A stretch of DNA of 64,000 nucleotides, taken from assembly GCA_018105865.1 (NCBI GenBank), contig CM030848.1, positions 9,621,301-9,685,300 on the forward strand. The letters are read 5' to 3'. The stretch comes from Metaphire vulgaris (taxonomy: Eukaryota > Annelida > Clitellata > Crassiclitellata > Megascolecidae). This document shows, piece after piece, positions 47,001-55,811 of this stretch. Numbering within the stretch: position 1 is the stretch's first letter; every line of letters starts with the position of its first letter. The position numbers and the translations under genes are program-made. The notes beneath the pieces are model-generated. The model had not been told where the DNA came from. It made no database searches and saw only the letters and a list, made by a program, of their open reading frames with translations.

Positions 47001-48194
47001 AGAGGTCAGTCCTTGTCCTTGATTCTTGTCCTTATAGGTCAGTCCTTGTGGTCCTTGTGCTTGAAGGGGGGTAAGTCCTTGTCCTTGGAGGGTCGGTCCT
47101 TGTCATTATCCTCATCCTTGGGGGTCGGTCCTTGTCCTTATCCTTGTCCTTGGGATGGGGTTGGTCCATGTTAACATCACTGGTTTTAACTTACTGGAAA
47201 GTCAGAAATGGCTGACTCATCTAACACACTGAACCAGCAGCTTAAAAAGCTGTATATATATGCTTATGTAGTCAATTCGTTTCTCTACATTTTGTTTTGC
47301 TTTACCAGCAGCCTAAAAGGCTGTACATATAAAATTGCTGATGAATCAAATGGTTACATAGCAACTGTTCTCCCTATTAATGGCAAATAATAGAACAGTA
47401 TTCCATTTCCATCAAGCTGTATGTGCTGGCAAATTCTAGTTTAAAACCATCTGCGGAACTGACGGAAAACAAACAAGGAAACACTACAGATAGTGGGAGA
47501 ACAGTGATGACTGATCAGCACCATCAGAAGAAAACAAAGGTGCTGGATCGGACATGTGCTGAGAGGAGAATCATTGTTTAGAACAGTAATTGAGGGAAGT
47601 GTACCGGAAAAAAACAAAAGAAACACCATGATGGAAGCTATAATTAGACTGAATTGGACTGGATGATGAAGACAGACACACAGCCAAGCAAACTCCACAC
47701 AGAGTTCAAAAAGGCAAGGTACAGAGAGAGGAATGGAACAGTGAAGCCCGAAACAGTGAAGCCCTGAAACTGTCGCACGACAGAGAACCTGATGATGACA
47801 AATACTGAGACTCGCAAGTGTGAAATGTTAATAAACTTCCCGGCCGTGTAGAAAAGCAATGCTTTAACGAACATGCAAACACTTCTGAGATAGTGGTTTC
47901 AAAGAATGAATCGAAATTTGGGGGTGAATGACGTGCAACAAAATGTCCCGCAGCGAAATGTCTAAGATAAAATGCTCCGTTGCCAAGCATTCCTTCCCCT
48001 CCTCAACACTTTATATTCCATTCAAAAATCATAACAATAAGAAAGAGAAAACAAACTGATGAATAAAATAAATAATGCTACTTAGATAATATAAACAGAT
48101 CAAAATATACATTTCGTCACTTTACTAAACCTTTTTGGATCGATTTTAATTTTTCTAACTCGTTTTGGACGCGTTTCTGCAAACCCTCCGCCAT
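43895..48194 (-). CDS. PFDN6: Prefoldin subunit 6 (complete, 4 exons, 126 aa)
   Basis: PFDN6 is a beta-type subunit of the cytosolic heterohexameric prefoldin, which captures nascent actin and tubulin and hands them to the TRiC/CCT chaperonin. Exons 48194-48131, 45503-45433, 45039-44915 and 44015-43895 join in frame through GT-AG sites to 126 residues (human protein 129). The protein starts MAEGLQKRVQNELEKLKSIQ, continues DFQKSVSGRQQLDSQLKENI, then YKLIGQVLVKQDLEESKQNV, EKRIDYISTEIKRHEGTLKD and ends in a helix rich in Gln and Lys. This is the coiled coil, beta-hairpin (KLIGQVLVKQ), coiled coil order of the family. The start is supported by the context AAGATGGCG. Introns carry several hAT elements. 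Confidence 0.97.
44060..44399 (+). mobile_element. hAT MITE in PFDN6 intron 3, 8-bp TSD CTAAAAAG
   Basis: A 340-bp element starting CAGGGCCTGTTTTAACGTGC and ending TTCTTAAAACATGCCCTG. It is flanked by perfect CTAAAAAG repeats (44052-44059 and 44400-44407). It has five direct copies of GTGCAGTGATA (44076, 44095, 44116, 44156, 44366), like the sub-terminal repeats that hAT transposases bind. Confidence 0.92.
44915..45039 (-). CDS. PFDN6: PFDN6 exon 3
   Basis: 125 nt, phase 0 to 2. Acceptor GGATTTCAG|GAATTA and donor GAAAT|GTAAGC. It encodes ELKRLESDSAVYKLIGQVLV, KQDLEESKQNVEKRIDYIST, E: the beta-hairpin and start of the second helix. Confidence 0.96.
45433..45503 (-). CDS. PFDN6: PFDN6 exon 2
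   Basis: 71 nt, phase 1 to 0. Acceptor TTTTGGAAG|ATTTCC and donor CTTGAG|GTAGGA. It encodes DFQKSVSGRQQLDSQLKENI, LVLE, with the conserved SGRQ.L..QL.EN motif of PFDN6. Confidence 0.95.
45718..46064 (+). mobile_element. hAT MITE in PFDN6 intron 1, 8-bp TSD CACTAGTG
   Basis: A 347-bp element starting CAGCGGTTCTCGACCTTTA and ending CCACAGGTTGAGAACTGCTG, with GCGACCCC/GGGGTCG inner arms. It is flanked by perfect CACTAGTG repeats (45710-45717 and 46065-46072). The CAG(C/T)GGTTCTC(A/G)ACC end is of the MER5/Charlie hAT type. Confidence 0.93.
46335..47182 (+). mobile_element. hAT element with decayed transposase end, 8-bp TSD GTTTTAAC
   Basis: An 848-bp element starting CAGTGATGTTAATCCTTGTC and ending CCATGTTAACATCACTG, flanked by perfect GTTTTAAC repeats (46327-46334 and 47183-47190). 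Both arms are filled with TCCTTGTCCTCG-type short repeats. The middle carries a hAT transposase remnant (46765-46905). An internally deleted copy of a once autonomous element is the simplest reading. Confidence 0.92.
46765..46905 (+). pseudogene. hAT transposase C-terminal dimerisation-domain remnant
   Basis: One plus frame reads PATSAPVERVF and, after a 1-base shift in a T run near 46795-46800, the next reads FSQSDLIIRPHHARMTDQLL then ETLVNLKCN and stops. PA(T/S)SAPVERVFS..G.I(I/M)RP.RA(R/N)M is the hallmark of the hAT C-terminal (hATC) domain. The frame break and loss of the rest of the protein make it non-functional. Confidence 0.9.
47541..47666 (+). pseudogene. LINE reverse-transcriptase C-terminal relic in PFDN6 intron 1
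   Basis: The plus frame reads CWIGHVLRGESLFRTVIEGS then VPEKNKRNTMMEAIIRLNWT, G and stops. It is the same region (K.WIGHVLR.ESLLRTVIEG) as the relic at 33541, so one LINE family has inserted in introns of both genes. No upstream RT core remains. Confidence 0.75.
48131..48194 (-). CDS. PFDN6: PFDN6 exon 1
   Basis: 64 nt from ATG 48194 to donor AAAAAG|GTTTAG, phase 1 at its end. It encodes MAEGLQKRVQNELEKLKSIQ, K, the first part of the N-terminal coiled-coil helix. Confidence 0.95.
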
Positions 48195-48298
48195 CTTTAG
48201 TCGTTTGAGCGTAGAAAATAGTATGTCATGGCTCTGTAGCGAAGAGTGCAGACAGGGAGTGCAAAGCATTCCTCCAAGGAGTCCAAGGTGCAAAATAT

Positions 48299-48745
48299 TC
48301 AGGGCCAAATTAAGGCGGGGGCTGAGGGGGCTGCAGCCCCAGGCCCACCATGAAAATAGGCCCACCGTCCACCGATTTTCGAGATAACCTTATTTTTTGC
48401 TTGTCAGACTTTTTACGTTTAAACTGCACAAAATACGCACATACAAAATGTGCCTTTGTATGCTGTTGAGTGGTGACCTTGTTTTGCTCGTCGCACTTTT
48501 CACTGAGCGCATGAGAATAAGCAGCTACTGTTGTGCTGCCTCCCGGGGCGCTATAGAAATCCACGAGATTTTATTTTACTTTACTTTTCAGATTTTGCAC
48601 ATGGAAAATATATATAGGCCTATGTCTAATTTTTATTTACGTTTTTTCAGACCGCCGCGGACCACTAGACTCTCCACTTGTGGTCCGCGGACCATGGGTT
48701 GATAACCACTGATTATGTTGTAGGGCTTAGTTAGACATGGCCCTG
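48299..48745 (+). mobile_element. Possible hAT-like element next to the PFDN6 start
   Basis: Begins CAGGGCCAAATTAAGGCG with a C/G-rich arm and may end at GACATGGCCCTG near 48745, an inverted CAGGGCCA end. Target duplications do not match clearly. It contains the SINE/LINE tail AGCGCATGAGAATAAGCAGC ... GCGCTATAGAAATCCACGAG at 48507-48575. The end CAACCCATGG...CCACTG inversion at 48680-48712 is a further element edge. Confidence 0.35.
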
Positions 48746-49506
48746 CAGATAATTTTTTAAAATCGACAAGTTTCTGTCCAAAAATACGGTATACCTGCCT
48801 GGGTCTCTACTCTCTACCAGGAAGTCGCCTTTGTTTCTACTGTCAGCCGGTATGCATGTTCGCCTACCAGGGAGTCTGCAACAGATAACAGATTTGATTG
48901 ACTTTTAAGTGATATTTGTAATCGCTAATGGAAATTCTTCGTGACAGCAAAGCATGTCAGAATTTAAAATTAAAATACCTGAGGTCGTTTCGTGTGAGAA
49001 CTGAAAACCAGATGTTTGTAATTTAATTTAATTAGATATTTATATTGCGCCTAATAAATTAATGTTAGCTAGCGCATTACAATTAATGTCAATTATTGGT
49101 AGGTAAAGGTACAACCCATAGGCCATCGCGGGCCCGTTATTATAAGCACAATAATATTAGGCCTATGTGTCTTCAACTGTTTACGAAAAGCGACGGGCGA
49201 CTTTATGTTCCGTAGCGCTGGTGGAAGGGCGTTCTAGGCATGGGGTCCAGCGTAGGGCCTACCAGCTGAGATTGTGGCACCTTTGTAACGCTTTTCTTTC
49301 CAGGCCCGTCTTTACGTGTTCAAAATCGGGCACATGTCGTGCCCGAGGCCCCGCGCATCTTAGGAGACCCGCGCCGCGCGCAAACTTTTTTTTTACTTAA
49401 TGTCAACACCCAAAAACGTTTGGAGCTGACCTTTTCCCATTGTCAGCATTCAAAAACGTTTTGGAAATGACCTTTTTTGCTTGTCAACATTTGACAGGCC
49501 GCCAGG
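48746..49506. other. Intergenic repeat-rich stretch
   Basis: Contains GC-rich pieces (49300-49385) and CATTTTGCTTGTCAACATTTG-type fragments of the hAT-like elements. No gene supported. Confidence 0.45.
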
Positions 49507-49666
49507 CAGTGTTTATTCTAGCCACCTTGACATGGGGGGAGTTTTTCATGTTTGGGGGGATATGGTTTGTCTGCCCAAAAACCTTGACGCAACATATAGA
49601 AATTATTTGGGGGGATTTTCAAACTTGGGGGATTCCCCCCCCCAAACAGGCCTAGAATAAATACTG
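49507..49666 (+). mobile_element. hAT-like MITE, CAGTGTTTATTCTAG family, copy 3, TSD CCGCCAGG
   Basis: A 160-bp element starting CAGTGTTTATTCTAGCCACC and ending GCCTAGAATAAATACTG, with perfect 8-bp repeats CCGCCAGG (49499-49506 and 49667-49674). This copy fixes the hAT assignment of the family also seen at 10261 and 41300. Confidence 0.92.
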
Positions 49667-49829
49667 CCGCCAGGTGATCGGGGCCCCACACATGTAGGCA
49701 TAAGACGAACCTGTTTCTTTCTCATCTCTAGTTTCTTTCTTTCTCATCTTCTCTCTCTCTCTACCATCGATTGGTATATAGCTTTAGAAGTTTAGAGTAT
49801 TAGCATGGTGCAGCATTGGTGCTATAAAA

Positions 49830-49977
49830 CAGAGGCGCCCACAGATGGGGGAAAGGAAGCAAATGCTTCCTAAAAAAGCTAGGGGAGGGTGAAATTACCC
49901 CCTTGGTTTTGGTATCACGTTAGAGTAGCACAGGGAAGGGGAGCTGCTTCCAGCAGCCAGGGGGATGGGCGCCCCTG
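49830..49977 (+). mobile_element. hAT MITE (CAGAGGCGCCCA ends), 8-bp TSD CTATAAAA
   Basis: A 148-bp element starting CAGAGGCGCCCACAGATGGG and ending GGGGATGGGCGCCCCTG, flanked by perfect CTATAAAA repeats (49822-49829 and 49978-49985). Confidence 0.92.
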
Positions 49978-50107
49978 CTATAAAAAGCACATAATTAATT
50001 TTTAGTTTCCAACTATTACTGTATATATCACTTTAATTGTAGGCCTACCAAATACTGGTTCCTCGGGGCCATAAAAGAATGCAAGCGTAGTTTTGTTTGT
50101 TAAATTA

Positions 50108-50499
50108 GGGGCTGTCCATTAATTATGTCAACAATTTTTTGGCAATTTTTGACCCCTCCCCCTTGTCAACAACTGTCAACTTTCATTTACCCCCATAATC
50201 AAGATATCAAGATCAATATGACAGTACGTCCCAATAACAAATTAAGGTTATTATTTCTGTGGTGATGACCATTTTTCCCTTTTTTGCTCATCGAATGTCA
50301 AAATGTGGTGGTGATGACCTTTTTTGCCATTTTTCCATTGTAATAAATAGTATATTCCATGAAATTTCCTATTTTTGATTATTTGTAAAAAGTGAAATTG
50401 TTGACATCAACTTCTCTTGACCCCCTCCCTCTGTCAACAACTGTCAAACTTTTTCAAACCCCTTCCCCTAAATTGTTGACGTAATTAATGGACAGCCCC
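50108..50499 (+). mobile_element. 390-bp GGGGCTGTCC-ended MITE, copy 2, TSD TTA
   Basis: Starts GGGGCTGTCCATTAATTATG and ends GTAATTAATGGACAGCCCC, flanked by TTA on both sides. It is homologous over its whole length to copies at 14551 and 52692. Confidence 0.8.
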
Positions 50500-50584
50500 T
50501 TAGGAGTTTCGTTAGTTGCGTACAGTCATTTAGATATAATCATAAAAATAATGCACATAAAGCCGACGTAGGCCTATAAATAGT

Positions 50585-51070
50585 TACTCGGAACAGTTGG
50601 CCGGAGACTTCTGAGTCAATGATCGATTGGTCGACAGCCGGCGACCGGAGTCGACCGGAGTCTACAGTGTAGTGGTAGGTGGGCCTAGATCGCTCCTATC
50701 GCCCACAACGAAGTCGGCCGCGGCTGTTGTCGTTTGTCATGGTCAGTTAGTTGGCCGTTGGTTTCGGTCGGCGTTTCTCGTCGCAGCAGGATTTACGAAA
50801 TTATGGCGAAAATCCGTCGAAACAGCGACTGAAGAGCGGCGGCAGCGGCAGGCAGAGGCAGCAGCGGAGGGTCGTCGGTCGGCGCAATGGCTCACTATCG
50901 CTTTCGTCGGCGACTGACGACGGGGCGCTGTGTGTTGACAGTGGCGTCGGTGCTGCTGATGCTGACTTTTAACTGCTTTTTCCTGGATCCGTCAGAAGTC
51001 GAGGTCGGACTGTTCAACGGAGACAGCATCGGACGTAGGTTCAGTCGTCGCCTAGCTATCGGTCGACTGT
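50585..51070 (+). promoter_or_regulatory. CpG-rich promoter-like island, plus-strand candidate
   Basis: An abrupt rise in CpG within AT-rich DNA, with GTCGGC/GGTCGG words, directly over the candidate first exon at 50887. Direction is inferred from that exon. It lies 2.4 kb from the PFDN6 start on the opposite strand, too far for one shared bidirectional promoter. Confidence 0.45.
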
Positions 51071-51120
51071 GTTGCTTAAAGATGAGAATTTGTGACCATT
51101 TAGACCTACCGTACAACTGA
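50887..51120 (+). CDS. Candidate first exon of a plus-strand gene encoding a type II membrane-like N-terminus
   Basis: ATG 50887 has a good context (GCA ATG G). It encodes MAHYRFRRRLTTGRCVLTVA, SVLLMLTFNCFFLDPSEVEV: a short basic cytosolic tail followed by one hydrophobic segment of about 19 residues, the layout of Golgi type II enzymes such as glycosyltransferases. The frame runs to a stop at 51118-51120, but a splice donor inside is likely, for example GTCGAG|GTCGGA (phase 0) near 51005 or CGTAG|GTTCAG near 51039. Two other plus frames overlap, so the choice rests on the membrane-anchor pattern and the ATG context. No family is recognised. Confidence 0.35.
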   Translation: MAHYRFRRRLTTGRCVLTVASVLLMLTFNCFFLDPSEVEVGLFNGDSIGRRFSRRLAIGRLCCLKMRICDHLDLPYN

Positions 51121-52018
51121 CCATACCATCTTCAACGTCCTCCAGCTTGGGTTGCCAGATATCCAAAGTGGAAATACGGAAGATTGTTTCCACGATCAAT
51201 GCGCCCACTCCACGGTCCAGTTCATTGTGAATTATTATGGCTAGAGCTATACTACACTACAGTACTATAGAGTATAGACTAGGAAAAAGCAATAAACAAC
51301 ACTGTTCAATGCACTTTATCATCTGCATGTAGTGATTCAATATTAGAAATAAGTTATAATAATATTAATATTAGTATTATTAGGTGGGAGACTGGGCTGA
51401 AATACGGGAGCTCCCGTAAAATACGGGAGATCTGGCAACCCTACCTCCAGCCAATGTTTCTCCTGTCTGCCTTCCCCGTATTTCTGTTATTTTGTTTCCT
51501 TGAGATAGTTCTTCAGTTAATTAGCATATTCAATATATTGATTGCAACAATGTCAGATTCGTTTATGTGTGAGTTTATTTTGTCAAGAGATTTAAACTAT
51601 AGATAGTGAAACTGATGATTAATTTATATGTACTTGAAGTCATGATTGTTAACTACATGTTCAGCTACATGTTCAGTGTATCCAAACTTGTCAATTATGA
51701 AGGCTCGTTCCATTTTCAGACCACTGATAGACCAAACTAATGTAACTGTGGAACCATTGAGTAGAATCAAGCACATGCTTCCTTCAGTTTATATTGAGAT
51801 GGGATAGATTGTGTCTACCTTTGTTTTGCATTGCAGGAATTTGCTTCTGTGGTAGATTATGATAAAGTACATATGGTAAATATTGATATCATGAGGGTTC
51901 CTATATTCAAAGCCTTTGTCACAAGGACCTTTTTTGATTTGAACATTTATGAAAAATTCATGATGAAACTTACAATTATTGATTACAAGAATGACTAGAA
52001 AATCTCTTAAACTCACAG
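51121..52018. other. AT-rich stretch, possibly an intron of the plus-strand candidate
   Basis: No coding signal, apart from repeated words AATACGGGAG near 51395-51430. Confidence 0.4.
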
Positions 52019-52250
52019 GCAGTAATGCAGGAATTCAGAATTTTCACAGATAATTCATCTGTTGAACTCTGTCTACCAGTAAGTCAGAGAAAAGAAGGAT
52101 TGGAAGAAAGAATGATGAAGAGTGAGCTTCAAGTGAAGGATAGGAATAAAGGAAATGAAGGTCTACCAGTAAGTCAGAGAAAAGAAGGATTGGAAGAAAG
52201 AATGATGAAGAGTGAGCTTCAAGTGAAGGATAGGAATAAAGGAAATGAAG
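52019..52250 (+). CDS. Possible plus-strand exon made of a 90-bp tandem duplication
   Basis: Preceded by AAACTCACAG|GCAGTA (acceptor-like) and followed by AATGAAG|GTATGC (donor-like). The open frame reads AVMQEFRIFTDNSSVELC and then two identical 30-residue units beginning LPVSQRKEGLEERMMKSELQ and ending VKDRNKGNEG. The unit is highly charged and probably helical. If the exon follows 50887 by the phase-0 donor, it would form a luminal stem, but that link is speculative. The alternative is a chance frame containing a recent duplication. Confidence 0.35.
52071..52250 (+). repeat. Exact 90-bp tandem duplication (2 copies)
   Basis: Copy 1 is 52071-52160 and copy 2 is 52161-52250, both starting GTCTACCAGTAAGTCAGAG. 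I see no differences between them, so the event is recent (or an assembly artefact). The length is a multiple of three and keeps the frame open. Confidence 0.93.
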
Positions 52251-52691
52251 GTATGCTGGAATATATACAGTGCAGAAATGCTGTTGTCAGAGCACTTATT
52301 CCCTGCATTCACACACCACTTTATTTTGATATAATTAGTGATGGATTGTGCTTTGCTTTTTTAGCACTGTTGCCACAATATTTCATGGTGGAGAGCTGAA
52401 TACTTTTTTTTTTTTGTATGATCTGCGATTAATTAATTAGAGCTATGTAAGATTTAATTAGTCATGGTTAGCTTAGTAAGATTTATCATTATTCATTGGG
52501 CATGCAGCACAAACTTAGCAGAGACACAATGTTTGCCCTCAACTGAATATGAGCTAAGATATTCATAATGAAGAATTCTGCATGCAAATTATAGATTTGG
52601 ATAGTTGGTACAAGTGCATCTTATTAGGAAACTTCCAGCATAGGTAAAGACACTGAAACAATTTAGTGAGGAAATAAAAAGTACCCATATA

Positions 52692-53102
52692 GGGGCTGTC
52701 CATTAATTATGTCAATAATTTAGGGGGGGAGGGGTTTGAAAAAGTTTGACAGTTGTTGACAGGGGGAGGGGGTGGGTCAAGAGAAGTTGATGTCAACAAT
52801 TTCACTTTTTACAAATAATCAAAAAATAGGAAATTTCATGGAATACTACTTACTACAATGGAAAAAAAGCACGGCAAAAAGGTCACCACCACCACATTTT
52901 GACACTCGATGAGCAAAACAGGGAAAAAATGGTCATCACCATAAAAAATAATAACCTTGTTATTGGGACCTGTCATTGATCTTGGGGGGGGTCAAAAGTT
53001 TTTGATGTAATTATGGGGGGTTAAGTGAAAGTTGACAGTTGTTGACAAGGGGGAGGGGTCAAAAATTGCACAAAAATTGTTGACATAATTAATGGACAGC
53101 CC
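52692..53102 (-). mobile_element. 390-bp GGGGCTGTCC-ended MITE, copy 3 (inverted)
   Basis: Starts GGGGCTGTCCATTAATTATG and ends ACATAATTAATGGACAGCCC, with ATA on both sides. Its internal order is reversed relative to the copies at 14551 and 50108 (the ACCACCACCACATTTTGACA core appears here on the plus strand). Confidence 0.8.
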
Positions 53103-53491
53103 ATACCAGTGTCATCTAAGCTCACTTGTGTGTGGAAGAGTAGATGCATATAAGGTAGGTTAGAGTTTCTTGACTTGATAAGGAAAACATTTACCGGTAT
53201 ATTAGGCATTTTAGGAAATCAAGGAATTTATTAGGATTTTTAGGAAATCGAAGAATTGTGTCTGTATTGCATTTCAGAAAAATTTAATTGTCATACATGC
53301 TGCTAAGAAGAAGTCTCATAGTTTAAAATAAGTACAGCAGCATTGACTGTTGTTCAGAATGCCTGCTGCCAAGAATATATGTCTGTGTATTTTAAAGCAT
53401 TTTTCTCAAAGAAAATGAGGGTTTGTTTATTACCTGTGGCTGTCTTGTTGCATTCTGTGAAAAAAATGTATCATCTTCATTTGTGGATTAA

Positions 53492-53563
53492 CCCCTTAAC
53501 CGTGTATTTAACTGTAACTCAGTGTAAAATGGACAGATATATCTGGGATCCCCAGTTAAGGGG
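53492..53563 (+). mobile_element. 72-bp TTAA-flanked palindromic mini-element, copy 3
   Basis: Flanked by TTAA at 53488-53491 and 53564-53567. Ends CCCCTTAACC...CAGTTAAGGGG are intact. The centre differs slightly (CAGATATATCTG), and the palindrome is preserved by paired changes. Confidence 0.82.
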
Positions 53564-53760
53564 TTAAGCTACCCTAAAGCTCATTATGCCTCTGCAGGGC
53601 GCTGATGAAACAGATACCGGTACTGCACTGGACTTTTACATTGCAATGGATAAAAGATCTTTGCATTAAATTGCAGATGGATCAGTTTAATCTAAAAGTA
53701 TTATTTTGGTATGGAAATACCATGTTATTTTGATTATGAAGAGTGTTACTGATAAATTTC

Positions 53761-54583
53761 AATTTTGACTAGGGGAGTCATCCTCTTCCAGCAGAGGAAG
53801 GTTAAACCTCAGATGTCATACCAATAGTAAATCAAATACTGAAAAATAATTAAAACCAGCAGCCATGCAGATATGTGGTTATATTTATGCTGTAGAAAAT
53901 GTCAGAATTTAATTACGTAAATGTTTTACATTTTAATGTGAGCTGTAGCATAACATTGAACTCATGTGTTTAGTGCCACTTTTGGCCTTCAATCTCTTTT
54001 AGGCTCCATAAATTTGTTCCTAAGCAATAGTGCTACAAAATCCTTTGGAGATGGTGTCCGGACAGTCCGATGCTGAATCTTGCCGTGGGATGTCTTACAA
54101 AGCCATATTAACAATGCATTGATGATGATGATTTGTTGCCTGGACATAAAAAGGCAGGAATTATTGGCTAGTTGATCCAACTGTAGTTGTCCATAATTGA
54201 TGGGAAGAAATCTTACTTTTCTAGACCATCTATCTACTTGTAGGGTTTCAGGCCATTCTGTCACATGATAATTTATACGGCCAAATGAACGATGCATTGA
54301 TTTTCATGGTTTTGTCAAGTGGATTTAAAAAGCAGGATTTAATAGCTACATCGTAAATATAACCATGTATTTGCTTGGCTGTTGGCTTTTTATTTTTATT
54401 TATTTTATTGATTATATTATTATTTTATTATTATTATATATTTAATAATATATTATTATTAAATATATAATAAATATATTTATTATATTTTTATCATTTT
54501 TTTCAGTATTTGATGTACCATGGTATGACGTCTGAGGTTTAACCTTCCTCCACTGGAAGAGGATGACTCCCCTAGTCAAAATT
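53761..54583 (+). mobile_element. 823-bp element with long (over 100 bp) terminal inverted repeats
   Basis: The left arm starts AATTTTGACTAGGGGAGTCA, then TCCTCTTCCAGCAGAGGAAG and GTTAAACCTCAGATGTCATA. The right arm is its inverted copy ending TGACTCCCCTAGTCAAAATT. Homology extends inward through GTGGTTATATTTA / TAAATATAACCATG, i.e. beyond 100 bp. A 102-codon minus frame (53989-54297) lies between the arms and resembles no transposase I know. An A/T-only stretch lies at 54410-54500. No clear target duplication. Confidence 0.75.
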
Positions 54584-55730
54584 TTGGCCTGAAGTCCTCT
54601 GACAACCTATTATTTTTGAGCACACTACTGTATTTCAGACACTAGTGTAGGGTCCATAACCAGTAGCTATCTTTTAGATAATTTTATAATTTCACTGCCA
54701 GAAATTGTGAAAAATTTCAGCAGGGCTCTTTGGACTTGATGGGCCCCAGCTCTGAGACGTGTGCGGACCATATTGCTGGTATGTCTCTCGTGAGTGATTG
54801 ACCTCAAAACTTTAAATTATTATCAACTGCCCACTGATCCGCTGTGCCAAAATATTTTATTTCATTCTTTTTTTCACATTTCTATTATATTACTTGCTGG
54901 TACTGAAAAGCACTTTGTATGTTTTTCTATTCTTAATTGGTTATTGACGTGACGATATGTTGTGCTATTGGATTTGTGAGGCTGTGATCAATATGACAAA
55001 ATCATTAACTGGTGATTACCGGTATGTGTTTGTAGCTGTGTACGTTCTGTTTGTGTAAGGGTTGTGACAGTTTATCACAGTGAAGGCTTACCTGGTAGAT
55101 TTGATTGCAGTGAGGATATAGTGCAATCCTAATATTTGGTTAACAATTAGAATTGTTCTTAAATCGATTTATATCTTGGATGACTGTAAAGCTCATTGGA
55201 GCAAATGCCTGATATCATGTATCTTTATTGATATCAGAACTGATGTCAGTTAGACTGCAATTTGCTGAAGTTTTCCTGAGATGTGCCACGCCTGCTGTTT
55301 TGCTCCCACTTTAAATTTAGGATATATTTGAATTAAGTGAGAAAGGTAAATAAATGTTATTGATTAACTGTAAATCAGAAAAGTGTGGAATATGTTTGGT
55401 TTACCATCAGCTGATTAACCTGTCAACAGTAGCAGGGCATTAACACACCTGTTTTATTCTCTGGAGTTGTTTGTATTAAGAGTAGATGAGACTATGTCCA
55501 GGTGTACTGTTGCACAGACATTCTGCAGATAGCAGATTTATTCAGTTGTGTTCTGTGTACTGTATGTTCAAATTGCAGCATAGTGAACACTATGTTTTGT
55601 GTGAATGTTATTGGTGTTGATGTTAATGTGATTAAGTTATATATCTGTAGAGAACATAGTGCCATGGATTAACACTATATTGTTTGCAAATAGTTTTTTG
55701 CTATGTGAGTTGATTTGAACTTATATATCT
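54584..55730. other. Non-coding stretch, no gene seen
   Basis: AT-rich, no splice-bounded frames. Confidence 0.45.
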
Positions 55731-55734
55731 TTAA

Positions 55735-55807
55735 GAACTTAACCATGGATTTAACTATAAGTTTCAATTAAAATGGACGGATATATCCGGGATACCCAGT
55801 TATGGGG
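55735..55807 (+). mobile_element. 72-bp TTAA-flanked palindromic mini-element, copy 4 (eroded)
   Basis: Flanked by TTAA at 55731-55734 and 55808-55811. The left end is changed to GAACTTAACC and the right end reads GTTATGGGG. The CGGATATATCCG palindrome is intact. This is the most diverged of the five copies. Confidence 0.7.
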
Positions 55808-55811
55808 TTAA

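Noticed and set aside
53989..54297. 102-codon minus frame inside the long-inverted-repeat element as a transposase
   Set aside because: It is too short and has no DDE, HTH or zinc-finger pattern that I can see.
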